From SFWF01 sp045636705 (GTDB lineage Bacteria > Bacillota > Clostridia > Oscillospirales > Acutalibacteraceae), in NCBI GenBank assembly GCA_045636705.1, contig JAZTYA010000020.1, forward strand, positions 1 through 16,644: 16,644 nt of DNA, written 5' to 3'. Numbering within the stretch: the stretch's first letter is position 1; each line of letters begins with the position of its first letter. This document shows positions 6,742 to 14,455 of this stretch, piece by piece. A program made the position numbers and the translations under genes. The notes beneath the pieces were generated by a model. It was given only the letters and a program-made list of their open reading frames with translations, made no database searches and had not been told where the DNA came from.

Positions 6742-7281
6742 TTATTTAAAAAACAAGGGAAGCTTTTCAAGGAAGATAATATCGTCTCGTGTTGTGGCAT
6801 CGCCTTCGGCTAAAACTGCGCAGGATGCTGCTTCTAAGCCGCCTGCTTTTTCCACGAGATTACGAACAGCCTGTAAAGACTCTCCTGTGCTGATAACGTC
6901 ATCAACTATTAAAATCTTTTTACCCTTAATAAGTTCGGCCTCATCTTCACCTAAATAAAGGGTTTGTTCATTCTGTGTGGTTATTGAGTTAACCGATACG
7001 GAAATTGGGTTGCCCATATAAACCTTTACGCCTTTACGAGCTACTATGTATGGTTTGCCCGACTGACGAGACATTTCGTAAGCTAACGGAATGCTCTTTG
7101 CCTCAGGTGTTAAAATGAAATCGAACTCGGGCACCTTTTTCAAAAGTTCTGCTGCCGAAGCCACGGTGATTTCGGTGTCTCCGAAGAGAATGAATGCCGC
7201 AATATCAAGTTTATCACTTACTGCAAACTTTTTAAGGTTGCGGTCAAGACCTGCTATTTTCATTGAATAAAATTCAGACAT
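6742..7281 (-). CDS. Adenine phosphoribosyltransferase-like protein
   Basis: The product has 179 residues of type I phosphoribosyltransferase fold. The PRPP-binding loop is clear: ILIVDDVISTGESL (123-136). An upstream block, FILTPEAKSIPLAYEMSRQSGKPYIVARKG (about 55-84), resembles the Apt signature in which the enzyme recognises the substrate region. The family salvages a purine base plus PRPP to the nucleotide monophosphate. Adenine is the best guess, but xanthine or a regulatory role is not excluded. ATG at 7281 has an AGGGG ribosome site (7289-7293). It sits between the HIT gene and comEC in the minus-strand string. Confidence 0.85.
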   Translation of the reverse strand: MSEFYSMKIAGLDRNLKKFAVSDKLDIAAFILFGDTEITVASAAELLKKVPEFDFILTPEAKSIPLAYEMSRQSGKPYIVARKGVKVYMGNPISVSVNSITTQNEQTLYLGEDEAELIKGKKILIVDDVISTGESLQAVRNLVEKAGGLEAASCAVLAEGDATTRDDIIFLEKLPLFFK

Positions 7282-7323
7282 AATATTTCCCCTTTTTAAA
7301 TTCGGATTATTCGTGTTGGCTTT

Positions 7324-7662
7324 TTAACCCGGAGGCCAAGCAAGATTGCGACGTGCCAAAAGATGAAAATGAATGTGTCCAACCGTTTGACCGCCGTCTT
7401 CACCACAGTTATTAACTACGCGAAAGCCTTTTTCAAGGTTCTCTTGTTTAGCAATCTTGGAAATTGCAGCAAATACTGCCGCTACTTCTTGGCTATTGTC
7501 TTCGTTTATTTCTGCGGCAGATTTTATATGCTTTTTGGGAATAACTACCGCATGAAAGGGTGCCTGCGGTGCAATATCTAAAAAGGCATAAACCTTTTCG
7601 TCCTCATAAATCTTAGTAGAGGGTATTTCCCCTGCAACTATTTTACAAAATAGGCAATCCAT
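7324..7662 (-). CDS. HIT family nucleotide-binding protein (Hint-like)
   Basis: The product has 112 residues, matching the small Hint branch. The histidine triad is HIHFH (His96, His98, His100), followed by LLARR. The N-terminal CLFCK (Cys3, Cys6) together with His45 could bind zinc as in many bacterial HIT proteins. These enzymes hydrolyse purine nucleoside phosphoramidates or related adducts, including aminoacyl-adenylates. That is consistent with its place 12 nt after alaS. ATG at 7662 has AAGGAG overlapping the alaS stop codon. Confidence 0.93.
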   Translation of the reverse strand: MDCLFCKIVAGEIPSTKIYEDEKVYAFLDIAPQAPFHAVVIPKKHIKSAAEINEDNSQEVAAVFAAISKIAKQENLEKGFRVVNNCGEDGGQTVGHIHFHLLARRNLAWPPG

Positions 7663-7674
7663 AAAGATAACTCC

Positions 7675-10293
7675 TTATTTTATCATATCAGCAATAATAT
7701 TCTTTGCAGCTTCAACGGCTTCCTTTGCCTTAGCTACGTCCTTACCGCCTGCCATAGCACTATCGGGCTTGCCGCCGCCGTTACCACCTGCAATAGTAGC
7801 AACCGCACGAACGATGTTGCCTGCATTTGCGCCCTTAAGAATAGCCGTAGCACCTGCTGCAGAACAGAAGGTAAGCTTTTCGCCGTTTACTGCGGCAAAG
7901 AGACAAACTGCCAACGGGTCATCGCCCTTAACCTTATCGCACATAGCGCGAAGCTCGTTAGGACTCATACCGTCAAACTGAGCTGTAATAATCTTAACGC
8001 CGTTTTTAACAAGAGCACCGTTCATCATATCAGAAATCTTTGAACCTGCAAGTTTTGATTCTAGTGCTTCAACCTTCTTAGCAGTTTCGCGGAGTTCCTC
8101 TGCTACCTGGCGAGCCTTTGCTGCAACGTCAAAGATGTTGTTACTCTTTAAAGCGGCCGCAGTATCAACTACTGCCGACTTATATTTGTTTAGAAGTTCT
8201 AATACATTAGCGCCTGTTACTGCTTCGATTCTTCTAACGCCTGCGGCAACAGAAGATTCTGATAAAATTTTGAAAAGTCCGATTTTAGCCGAGTTGTCTA
8301 CGTGTGTACCGCCGCAGAATTCAATTGAGAAATCGTCTGCCGCAACAACACGAACACGGTCGCCGTACTTTTCTCCAAAGAGTGCCATAGCGCCAAGCTT
8401 TTTAGCCTCTTCTATCGGCATTTCTTTATTAATTACATCTATAGCATCGAGAATTTTTTCATTAACGAGTGCTTCTACCTTTTCGAGTTCCTCGCTTGTT
8501 AAAGCAGAGAAATGTGTAAAGTCGAAACGAACAACCTCGTCGTTTACAAGTTGACCTGCCTGCTCAACGTGGGTTCCTAAAACCGAACGGAGCGCCGCTT
8601 GGAGAAGGTGCGCTGCAGTATGGTTTCTTCTAATAGCAGCTCTTCTCTTAACGTCAATAGAAGTAACAACAGTATCTCCAACAGCAATAGAGCCCGACTC
8701 AATTTCTACCATATGGGTAAAGACATCATTTGCCTTTGTAGTGTTTGTAACGTTCATTTTGCAGGTAGCGGAAGAAATAACACCTGTATCTCCTACCTGA
8801 CCACCACCTTCGCCATAAAGGGAAGTCTTATTAAGAACGATAATTGCTTTACTGCCTTCGGTAGCCATATCACAAAGTTCGCCGTCAACCGCAATAGCCA
8901 AAACTTTTGCCTCGGTCTCGTTTTCGGTGTAACCTGTAAACTCGGTCTTTTCTACCTCGAAATTAATTCCGTCGCTCTTCCAACTCTCACCATCAGAGGC
9001 TTTACGAGAATCTCTAGCGCGCTGACGCTGTTCTTCCATTAAGCGCTTAAACTCATCCTCATCAACTGTCATTCCTTTTTCTGCAAGGATATCAACGGTT
9101 AAATCAAATGGAAAACCATAGGTATCATAAAGTTTGAAAGCATCTTCGCCTGAAAGTTTTCCACCCTTGGTTGTTAATTCCTCAAGCATTGAAAGGCCTA
9201 AATCGATTGTCTTTGCAAATGCTTTTTCTTCGTTAGAGATAACCTTTAAGATAAAGTCTTTGCGGTCAACTAGTTCCGGATACGCCGAACGGTTTTCTTC
9301 GATTACAACCTCTACCATTTCGGGCAAGAATGCGCGTGTAACGCCTAAAAGTCTTCCGTGTCGAGCAGCGCGACGGATAAGTCTTCTCAGAACGTATCCT
9401 CTGCCCTCATTACTTGGAACCACACCGTCACAAATCATAAAGGTTGAGCTTCTTGCATGGTCGGTAATTGCACGGATTGAAATATCGTTGTTTTTATCCT
9501 TGCCGTATTCTCTGCCTGAAATAGCACAAATGGTATCAAGGATTTTACGAACTGTATCAACCTCGAACATATTGTCAACGCCCTGCATAACGCAAGCCAA
9601 GCGCTCAAGTCCCATACCTGTATCAATGTTTTTATGCTCAAGCTCGGTATAGGTGCCGTCTCCCATATTGTTGAACTGTGAGAAAACGTTATTCCAAATT
9701 TCCATATATCTGTCGCACTCACAACCAGGCTTACAATCGGGTGAGCCGCAACCATATTTTTCTCCACGGTCAAAGTATATTTCAGAGCAAGGGCCACAAG
9801 GTCCTGTACCATGCTCCCAGAAGTTATCTGCCTTGCCGAGCTTTACAATTTTTTCCTCGGGCACGCCGATAACGTCACGCCAAAGGGCAAAAGCCTCGTC
9901 GTCCTCTTCATAAACAGAGGGCCAAAGAAGGTCGGCCGGAATTTCTAAAGTGTCGGTTAAGAATTCCCATGCCCACGGGATAGCCTCGTTTTTAAAGTAA
10001 TCTCCGAAAGAGAAGTTTCCGAGCATTTCGAAATAGGTGCCGTGACGCGCAGTATGACCTACTCGCTCAAGGTCGGGTGTTCTTATACATTTTTGGCAGG
10101 TTGTTACACGGTTTCTGGGTGGTGTAACCTCTCCTGTAAAGAATTTTTTCATAGGAGCCATACCTGAATTTATAAGCAATAATGACTTGTCTCCCTGCGG
10201 TACTAATGAAAAAGAAGGCAGGCGAAGATGTCCCTTGCTTTCAAAAAAAGAAAGGTATTTTTCTCTTAGGTCGTTAAGCGATGTCCACTGCAT
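7675..10293 (-). CDS. alaS: Alanyl-tRNA synthetase
   Basis: The product has 872 residues, normal for AlaRS. The class II catalytic domain at the N terminus carries GNFSFGDYFK (92-101) and an extra Cys-rich insert CGSPDCKPGCEC (about 182-193). The editing domain has zinc ligands His558 and His562 (HTAAH) and Cys660 and His664 (CGGTH). The C-terminal DHHA1-type glycine-rich end (GGNGGGKPDSAMAGGKD) is intact. It charges tRNA-Ala and clears mischarged Ser/Gly. The start at 10293 is chosen because AAAGGAAG lies 8 nt upstream and the protein then begins MQWTSLNDLREKYLSFF. A longer frame from 10338 would begin at or before the predicted transcription start. It is the first gene of the minus-strand string. 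The leader of about 43 nt is too short for a T-box. Confidence 0.98.
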   Translation of the reverse strand: MQWTSLNDLREKYLSFFESKGHLRLPSFSLVPQGDKSLLLINSGMAPMKKFFTGEVTPPRNRVTTCQKCIRTPDLERVGHTARHGTYFEMLGNFSFGDYFKNEAIPWAWEFLTDTLEIPADLLWPSVYEEDDEAFALWRDVIGVPEEKIVKLGKADNFWEHGTGPCGPCSEIYFDRGEKYGCGSPDCKPGCECDRYMEIWNNVFSQFNNMGDGTYTELEHKNIDTGMGLERLACVMQGVDNMFEVDTVRKILDTICAISGREYGKDKNNDISIRAITDHARSSTFMICDGVVPSNEGRGYVLRRLIRRAARHGRLLGVTRAFLPEMVEVVIEENRSAYPELVDRKDFILKVISNEEKAFAKTIDLGLSMLEELTTKGGKLSGEDAFKLYDTYGFPFDLTVDILAEKGMTVDEDEFKRLMEEQRQRARDSRKASDGESWKSDGINFEVEKTEFTGYTENETEAKVLAIAVDGELCDMATEGSKAIIVLNKTSLYGEGGGQVGDTGVISSATCKMNVTNTTKANDVFTHMVEIESGSIAVGDTVVTSIDVKRRAAIRRNHTAAHLLQAALRSVLGTHVEQAGQLVNDEVVRFDFTHFSALTSEELEKVEALVNEKILDAIDVINKEMPIEEAKKLGAMALFGEKYGDRVRVVAADDFSIEFCGGTHVDNSAKIGLFKILSESSVAAGVRRIEAVTGANVLELLNKYKSAVVDTAAALKSNNIFDVAAKARQVAEELRETAKKVEALESKLAGSKISDMMNGALVKNGVKIITAQFDGMSPNELRAMCDKVKGDDPLAVCLFAAVNGEKLTFCSAAGATAILKGANAGNIVRAVATIAGGNGGGKPDSAMAGGKDVAKAKEAVEAAKNIIADMIK

Positions 10294-10342
10294 AAAAAGT
10301 GCTTCCTTTACTTGTAAAAATAGTATAAATACATACATAATT

Positions 10343-10371
10343 ATTATATAATAATCCTTTTATTTTGTCAA
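10343..10371 (-). promoter_or_regulatory. Consensus sigma-A promoter of the alaS gene string
   Basis: On the minus strand, TTGACA (10366-10371), a 17-nt spacer and TATAAT (10343-10348) match consensus at all 12 positions. Transcription should start near 10336. Such a strong promoter fits a constitutively expressed housekeeping operon. No clear second promoter was seen between alaS and the MATE gene. Confidence 0.9.
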
Positions 10372-10404
10372 CTTATGTAAGGGTTTTATTAATTAATATA
10401 TTTA

Positions 10405-10433
10405 TAGACAAGCAAAAAAAATTATGATACAAT
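10405..10433 (+). promoter_or_regulatory. Sigma-A promoter of the rhamnosidase gene
   Basis: TAGACA (10405-10410), a 17-nt spacer and TACAAT (10428-10433) lie upstream of the rhamnosidase, diverging from the alaS promoter. The two -35 boxes are about 33 bp apart. Predicted start is near 10440. No obvious operator palindrome or CRE-like site was seen, so sugar control is not visible here. Confidence 0.7.
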
Positions 10434-10442
10434 ATAAAAAAA

Positions 10443-10460
10443 CTATTAATTTTTTAATAG
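10443..10460 (+). promoter_or_regulatory. 5' leader hairpin abutting the ribosome binding site
   Basis: CTATTAA (10443-10449) pairs with TTAATAG (10454-10460) around a TTTT loop. It lies just inside the predicted mRNA 5' end, and its right arm includes the first bases of AGGAGG (10459-10464). It may protect the 5' end of the transcript or mildly tune translation. The stem is AT-rich and weak. Confidence 0.45.
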
Positions 10461-10469
10461 GAGGTTGCT

Positions 10470-12728
10470 ATGTTAAAACAGTATAGTTATATTAAAGCCA
10501 GTGAGGAGTTTTGCACACGCGAAAATTTCGTGCCTGCTCCCTATTTAAGAAAAACTTTCAAGGTTTCAAAACCCGTTAAATCCGCTACCCTTTATATTAC
10601 TGGACAAGGCTTTTATGAGCTTCACTTTAACGGAATTGATATTACTAAAGGCTTTTTAGCTCCATATAGAAGCAACCCCGATGATATCGTTTATTTTGAC
10701 AAATACGATGTAACCGACCTCATAAAAAACGGCAATAACGTTATTGCTACTATTCTTGGAAACGGTATGCAAAACGGTCTCGGCGCTTACGTTTGGGATT
10801 TTGATAAGGCTCATTGGAGAAGCGCTCCTATTCTTTGTTTTGAGTTAACTATTGAATATGAAGACGGAACCGAAGAAACCGTTATTTCAAACACCGATAC
10901 AAAGACCCATTCTTCTCCTATTTTGTTTGATGACCTTCATTTTGGAGAATATTATGACGCATCTCTTGAAATTGAGGGTTGGGACCTTCCAGATTTTGAC
11001 GACAGTTCTTGGTCTAACGCGCTTGTAGCCGTGGCACCAAAAGGCAAACCCCGTCTATGCGAAGCCGACCCGATTACACTTCGTAAAACCCTTCTTCCCA
11101 TCTCGGTTACCGAGTGTGGCGACGGCTTTGTTTATGACTTTGGTCTTAACAATTCGGGCCTTTGCGAACTTAATATTAAGAACACTACAAAGGGACAAAA
11201 ACTTGTTTTTATACACGTTGAAAACATGAAGGAGGGCAAGCCCTGTCTTCACAACGTTCGTTTCGTACCTAGTCGCGACCTTTATCAAGAAGATATTTAC
11301 TACTGCGCAGGAAAGAAGTGTGAAAAACACTTCCCTCGTTTTACATATCACGGCTTCCGTTATGTTTACGTTGAGGGTATTACTAAGGAACAAGCCACGT
11401 ACGACCTTTTAAAACATCACGTTTTCAACTCTGATATTAAAAAAATTGGTCACTTTGTTTGCGATAACGGTATTGCAAATAAGCTTCAAGAGGCAGCCGT
11501 TCGTTCCGACCTTTCAAACTTCCATTACTTCCCGACCGATTGTCCTCATCGTGAGAAAAACGGTTGGACCGCCGACGCTTCTCTTTCGGCAGAGCAGATG
11601 CTTTTAAACCTCGACCCCGAAAGAAGTTACAAAGAGTGGATGAGAAATATTTATGCCGCCCTTGATGAAAATGGCGAACTCCCCTCAATTATACCTACAC
11701 CCGGTTGGGGAAAAGGTGGTGGAAACTGCGGGCCTTCTTGGGATATTGCTATTGTTAATATTCCTTATTACGTTTATCTGTTACGTGGCGACACTGAAAT
11801 TTTAAAGGAATTATCCGAGCCTTTGTTTAAATATTTAAAATATTTAAGCGGACGCGTTAACGAAGACAACTTAGTAAAAGTTGGTCTTGGCGACTGGTGT
11901 CAAGCCGGCCAAAAAGGCAACGGCCCCGCCACTCCTCTTCTCCTTACCGCTTCGATTTCTTCGGCTGATATCGCTAACAAGGCAGCATTTATCTATGAGG
12001 TGCTTGGCGACACCGAAAAATATGAATATGCCAAGGCTCTGGCAGACAGAATTTCCAAAGCTATTAAGGAAAAGCTAATTGACCACGAAACAATGACCGC
12101 TCTTGGCGCTTCACAAACAGGTCAGGCCTTACTTCTTCACTATGGATATTTTGAAGAGCATGAACGCGAAGCCGCATTTAAGCGTCTTTTAGACTTTATT
12201 GAAGAAAGAGACAACCACATTGCTATAGGCGTTTTAGGCAACCTTGCTTTATACCGCGTGTTATCGGATTTTGGATATGAGGATTTAGCCTTTGATATGC
12301 TGACTCGTACCGATTATCCTTCTTTAGGCAACTGGATAGCAGAAGGCGCTACAACCCTTTGGGAAAACTTTGTAAGGCTTGGCAACTACCCTGCTTATTC
12401 CCTTAACCATCACTTCTGGGGCGATATTTCTGCTTGGTTCTACACCTATATTGCAGGTCTTAAAATTAACCCCTCTAAGCATGATGTAAATGAGGTTAAC
12501 ATTGCTCCTGTGTTTATTAAAAAGCTCAATTTCGTTCAGGCTGACCACATTTTACCAAGCGGCAAAATAGCGGTTGAATGGAAACGTGACCACGAGGTAA
12601 TAACCTTAACCCTTGCCGTGCCGGATGCAGTTTATGGCAAGATTATTCTTCCAAACGGATATAGTTTTGAAGACGGCAACACAAACTGCAAGCTAGCATC
12701 AGGTTCTTATAAGATTATTAAAGCTTAA
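10470..12728 (+). CDS. Alpha-L-rhamnosidase, GH78, intracellular
   Basis: The product has 752 residues with no signal peptide, so it acts inside the cell on imported rhamnosides. N-terminal beta-sandwich domains (about 1-320) precede an (alpha/alpha)6 barrel (about 325-665) and a C-terminal beta domain. The GH78 signature is DCPHREKNGWTADA. Asp357, Glu362 and Asp369 have the same spacing as the catalytic-site Asp/Glu/Asp of characterised Bacillus GH78 enzymes. A distal Glu in EGATTLWENF (Glu625 or Glu632) is the likely general base. The start has AGGAGG 5 nt upstream. The gene is monocistronic, flanked by its own promoter and a palindromic terminator. No transporter, rhamnose isomerase or regulator is adjacent. 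The convergent neighbours are surface proteins that may bind glycans. Confidence 0.93.
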   Translation: MLKQYSYIKASEEFCTRENFVPAPYLRKTFKVSKPVKSATLYITGQGFYELHFNGIDITKGFLAPYRSNPDDIVYFDKYDVTDLIKNGNNVIATILGNGMQNGLGAYVWDFDKAHWRSAPILCFELTIEYEDGTEETVISNTDTKTHSSPILFDDLHFGEYYDASLEIEGWDLPDFDDSSWSNALVAVAPKGKPRLCEADPITLRKTLLPISVTECGDGFVYDFGLNNSGLCELNIKNTTKGQKLVFIHVENMKEGKPCLHNVRFVPSRDLYQEDIYYCAGKKCEKHFPRFTYHGFRYVYVEGITKEQATYDLLKHHVFNSDIKKIGHFVCDNGIANKLQEAAVRSDLSNFHYFPTDCPHREKNGWTADASLSAEQMLLNLDPERSYKEWMRNIYAALDENGELPSIIPTPGWGKGGGNCGPSWDIAIVNIPYYVYLLRGDTEILKELSEPLFKYLKYLSGRVNEDNLVKVGLGDWCQAGQKGNGPATPLLLTASISSADIANKAAFIYEVLGDTEKYEYAKALADRISKAIKEKLIDHETMTALGASQTGQALLLHYGYFEEHEREAAFKRLLDFIEERDNHIAIGVLGNLALYRVLSDFGYEDLAFDMLTRTDYPSLGNWIAEGATTLWENFVRLGNYPAYSLNHHFWGDISAWFYTYIAGLKINPSKHDVNEVNIAPVFIKKLNFVQADHILPSGKIAVEWKRDHEVITLTLAVPDAVYGKIILPNGYSFEDGNTNCKLASGSYKIIKA

Positions 12729-12741
12729 TTTAAAGCATAAT

Positions 12742-12781
12742 AAAAAGAGTACGCTCACTTAAGTGAGCGTACTCTTTTTTT
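12742..12781. terminator. Perfect 38-bp palindrome, bidirectional terminator
   Basis: Positions 12742-12779 form a perfect palindrome centred at 12760/12761, with GAGTACGCTCACTT in the left arm, an A5 tract on one side and T7 on the other. It separates the convergent rhamnosidase and surface-protein genes and serves both. The lack of an unpaired loop means the hairpin tip must open (TTAA). Confidence 0.92.
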
Positions 12782-12788
12782 ATTCTAA

Positions 12789-14297
12789 TTATTTTCTTTT
12801 CTTCTTAGAAACAACGATTATTGTAGCAGTTGCGCCTGCGGCTACTAAAACCAAGACAACAACAATTACTATAATAAGTGTGCTATCAGAGGTGTTCTCT
12901 GTCTGCGCATCCTTGCTTGAGGTGTCGTCGCTTGAAGTATCGTTATCGGTTGCGGCATCACTTGACGAATCCGAGCTAGAAGTATCCTCGTCGGTATCTT
13001 CCTCTTGGTCTTTATCGTCTTCGTCCTCATCAGAACCGTCATCCTTATCGTCATCATCAGACTCAGTGTCTTCGCCGGTCAAATCATCTTTGTCGGCATC
13101 TTCTTTATCGGATTCGTCTTTTGTTGAGTCGTCAGCATCTGAATCATCCTTATCGTCCGAGCCTGTAGAGTCGTCAGAATTATCCTCATCCTTTGAATCC
13201 GAGCTGTCGTCAGAATCAGTTTCGTCACTAGACTCCTCATCCTTATCAGCATCATCGCTACCGTCTGTTTCCTCGTTTGAACCGGTGTCGTTGTTTAAGT
13301 CGTCGTTAGTGCTTGAATCATCCTCAGAGGTGGTGTCGTCGTCAGCGTCACCGTTGTCACCGAAATCTTCATCGTCGGTTTCTTCCTCTTCGGTAAGGAC
13401 TTCGCCATAAGGAACGTTTGCTATTTTCTCGCTGAACGGAATGAATGAATAAGCACCTTGTCCATCTAAAGATTTGGGAGAAAGGTTTGCATAGCCCTTG
13501 AAAATTCCTGCATCAAGATAGTCTTGCCACTCGGCATAGAAGTTGCCGTTTTCTATAAGGTTTGTGCCGTCGCCACCCTTTTCGACAAGTTTAAAGTCCC
13601 AATAGTAAGCATCGCCATCAACACCGGTCATAAGGCCTATCGCAAAAGATTTCTGGAACGGAAGTGTTGAGAACTCTATTTCCGCTCTATGTCTGCCCAC
13701 GTGCTCGATAAACACAACATAGTTCTTACCAAGTTCCTCGTTGAAAATCATATCCTTTGGTGCAGAGCCTAAAGAAGTCCATGTGTTTGTTCTAGCGTAA
13801 AAACAGGAACCAAATACACCGGTTTCAAATTCGCCGGGTTCACAATAATATTCAAAGGAGAAAACATATGTAGTTTCGGGCTTAATTACGCTATTTGCTA
13901 ACGGGAAGTTATATTGGAAGTTTTCGTATCCAAGCATTATAATGTCATCTTGCCATTCTCTAATCTTATAGTTTTCCTGCTTGAGCATCTTTTTCTTAGA
14001 CTCATCCTTAGGAATAGTTACAGTGCTCGATGTGTTGTTGCTCGAAGTATTGCTTGAAGTATTGCTTGAAACGTTGCTTGAAGTTTCCTCGCTTGAAGTC
14101 TCTTCCTCGCTAGATGTCTCTTCACTTGAGGTTTCTTCACTTGAAACTTCTTCACTTGAGGTTTCTATGCTTGATGTGCTTTCGCCGGAATTTATATCAT
14201 CTGCAAATACATATACGCCCATTAAACATGCGGCACTTGTAAAAAGCAAACAAATGGCAATTATCGCACTAAGTGTTCTTTTTAACATACTGTTCAT
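12789..14297 (-). CDS. Surface protein: one module, acidic stalk, C-terminal membrane anchor
   Basis: The product has 502 residues. A Sec signal peptide (1-32, likely cut after VFA) is followed by a Ser/Thr/Glu linker (39-92). A globular module follows (about 103-297), homologous to two in the next protein upstream. Then comes a stalk of about 170 residues made almost only of Asp, Glu, Ser, Thr, Lys and Asn (303-472). A single transmembrane helix (about 473-496) and the tail KKKRK end the protein, with no LPXTG signal. The N terminus would face outside, with the module held off the membrane by the stalk. In the module, WDFKLVE and NLIENGNFYAEW recall carbohydrate-binding jelly-roll domains of the CBM4/9 type, but the order is unusual and I do not assign a family. 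ATG at 14297 has AGGGGG 9 nt upstream. Promoter and terminator are its own. Ligand binding is inferred; the acidic stalk may bind calcium. Confidence 0.85.
   Translation of the reverse strand: MNSMLKRTLSAIIAICLLFTSAACLMGVYVFADDINSGESTSSIETSSEEVSSEETSSEETSSEEETSSEETSSNVSSNTSSNTSSNNTSSTVTIPKDESKKKMLKQENYKIREWQDDIIMLGYENFQYNFPLANSVIKPETTYVFSFEYYCEPGEFETGVFGSCFYARTNTWTSLGSAPKDMIFNEELGKNYVVFIEHVGRHRAEIEFSTLPFQKSFAIGLMTGVDGDAYYWDFKLVEKGGDGTNLIENGNFYAEWQDYLDAGIFKGYANLSPKSLDGQGAYSFIPFSEKIANVPYGEVLTEEEETDDEDFGDNGDADDDTTSEDDSSTNDDLNNDTGSNEETDGSDDADKDEESSDETDSDDSSDSKDEDNSDDSTGSDDKDDSDADDSTKDESDKEDADKDDLTGEDTESDDDDKDDGSDEDEDDKDQEEDTDEDTSSSDSSSDAATDNDTSSDDTSSKDAQTENTSDSTLIIVIVVVLVLVAAGATATIIVVSKKKRK
13407..13991 (-). 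repeat. Module C (third copy of the shared surface module)
   Basis: It encodes residues about 103-297 of the 502-residue surface protein. Landmarks are VIKPETTYVFSFEYY, GVFGS, GRHRAEIEFSTL, GLMTGV, YYWDFKLVE, NLIENGNFYAEWQDY and LDGQGAYSFIPFSEKIA. It is the most diverged copy. An insertion of about 15 residues precedes GRHRAEIEF compared with modules A and B. Confidence 0.8.
14022..14183 (-). repeat. SSEET/SSNT low-complexity linker repeats
   Basis: It encodes residues 39-92 of the 502-residue protein. Short units of 4-5 residues (SSEET, SSEEV, SSNT) repeat, and the DNA has matching 12-15-bp degenerate units read as CTTGAAGT on the plus strand. In-frame copy-number change is possible. Confidence 0.75.
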
Positions 14298-14352
14298 TTA
14301 GAGCTGCCCCCTATAGTTTCTACATTTACTAAAATAAACACAATTCTAAAAA

Positions 14353-14381
14353 ATTATATCACATTTAATTTATTTTGTCTA
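14353..14381 (-). promoter_or_regulatory. Sigma-A promoter of the 502-residue surface protein gene
   Basis: On the minus strand, TAGACA (14376-14381), a 17-nt spacer and TATAAT (14353-14358) predict a start near 14346 and a leader of about 49 nt. It lies just past the terminator of the upstream gene, so the two surface-protein genes can be expressed independently. Confidence 0.8.
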
Positions 14382-14402
14382 GATAAATAATTTGCTAGGC
14401 AC

Positions 14403-14436
14403 AAAAAATGAGACGCATATTAAATTATGCGTCTCA
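14403..14436 (-). terminator. Terminator of the larger surface protein gene
   Basis: An 11-bp perfect stem (14409-14419 with 14426-14436) has a 6-nt loop. On the minus strand it is followed by six T residues (14403-14408). It lies 19 bp after the stop codon of the large surface protein gene. Confidence 0.92.
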
Positions 14437-14455
14437 AATTATTACTTATAAAGAA

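Noticed and set aside
10294..10338. N-terminal extension of AlaS (MYVFILFLQVKEALF)
   Set aside because: It would start at or before the predicted transcription start, lacks a ribosome site, and is not typical of AlaRS; the ATG at 10293 has both a ribosome site and the family N terminus.
10294..10342. T-box or riboswitch in the alaS leader
   Set aside because: The predicted leader is about 43 nt and AT-rich, too short for a T-box, and no specifier or antiterminator elements are seen.
12763..13410. Long plus-strand Ser-rich open frame, and a similar one at 14427-14948
   Set aside because: They are mirror frames of the acidic Asp/Ser stalks on the minus strand, kept open by the biased repeat composition. 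The real genes have signal peptides, membrane anchors and transcription signals.
14202..14297. Lipoprotein signal in the 502-residue surface protein (TSAAC)
   Set aside because: The residue at -3 is Ser rather than Leu/Val/Ile, a good VFA signal peptidase site follows, and the protein already has a C-terminal membrane helix.
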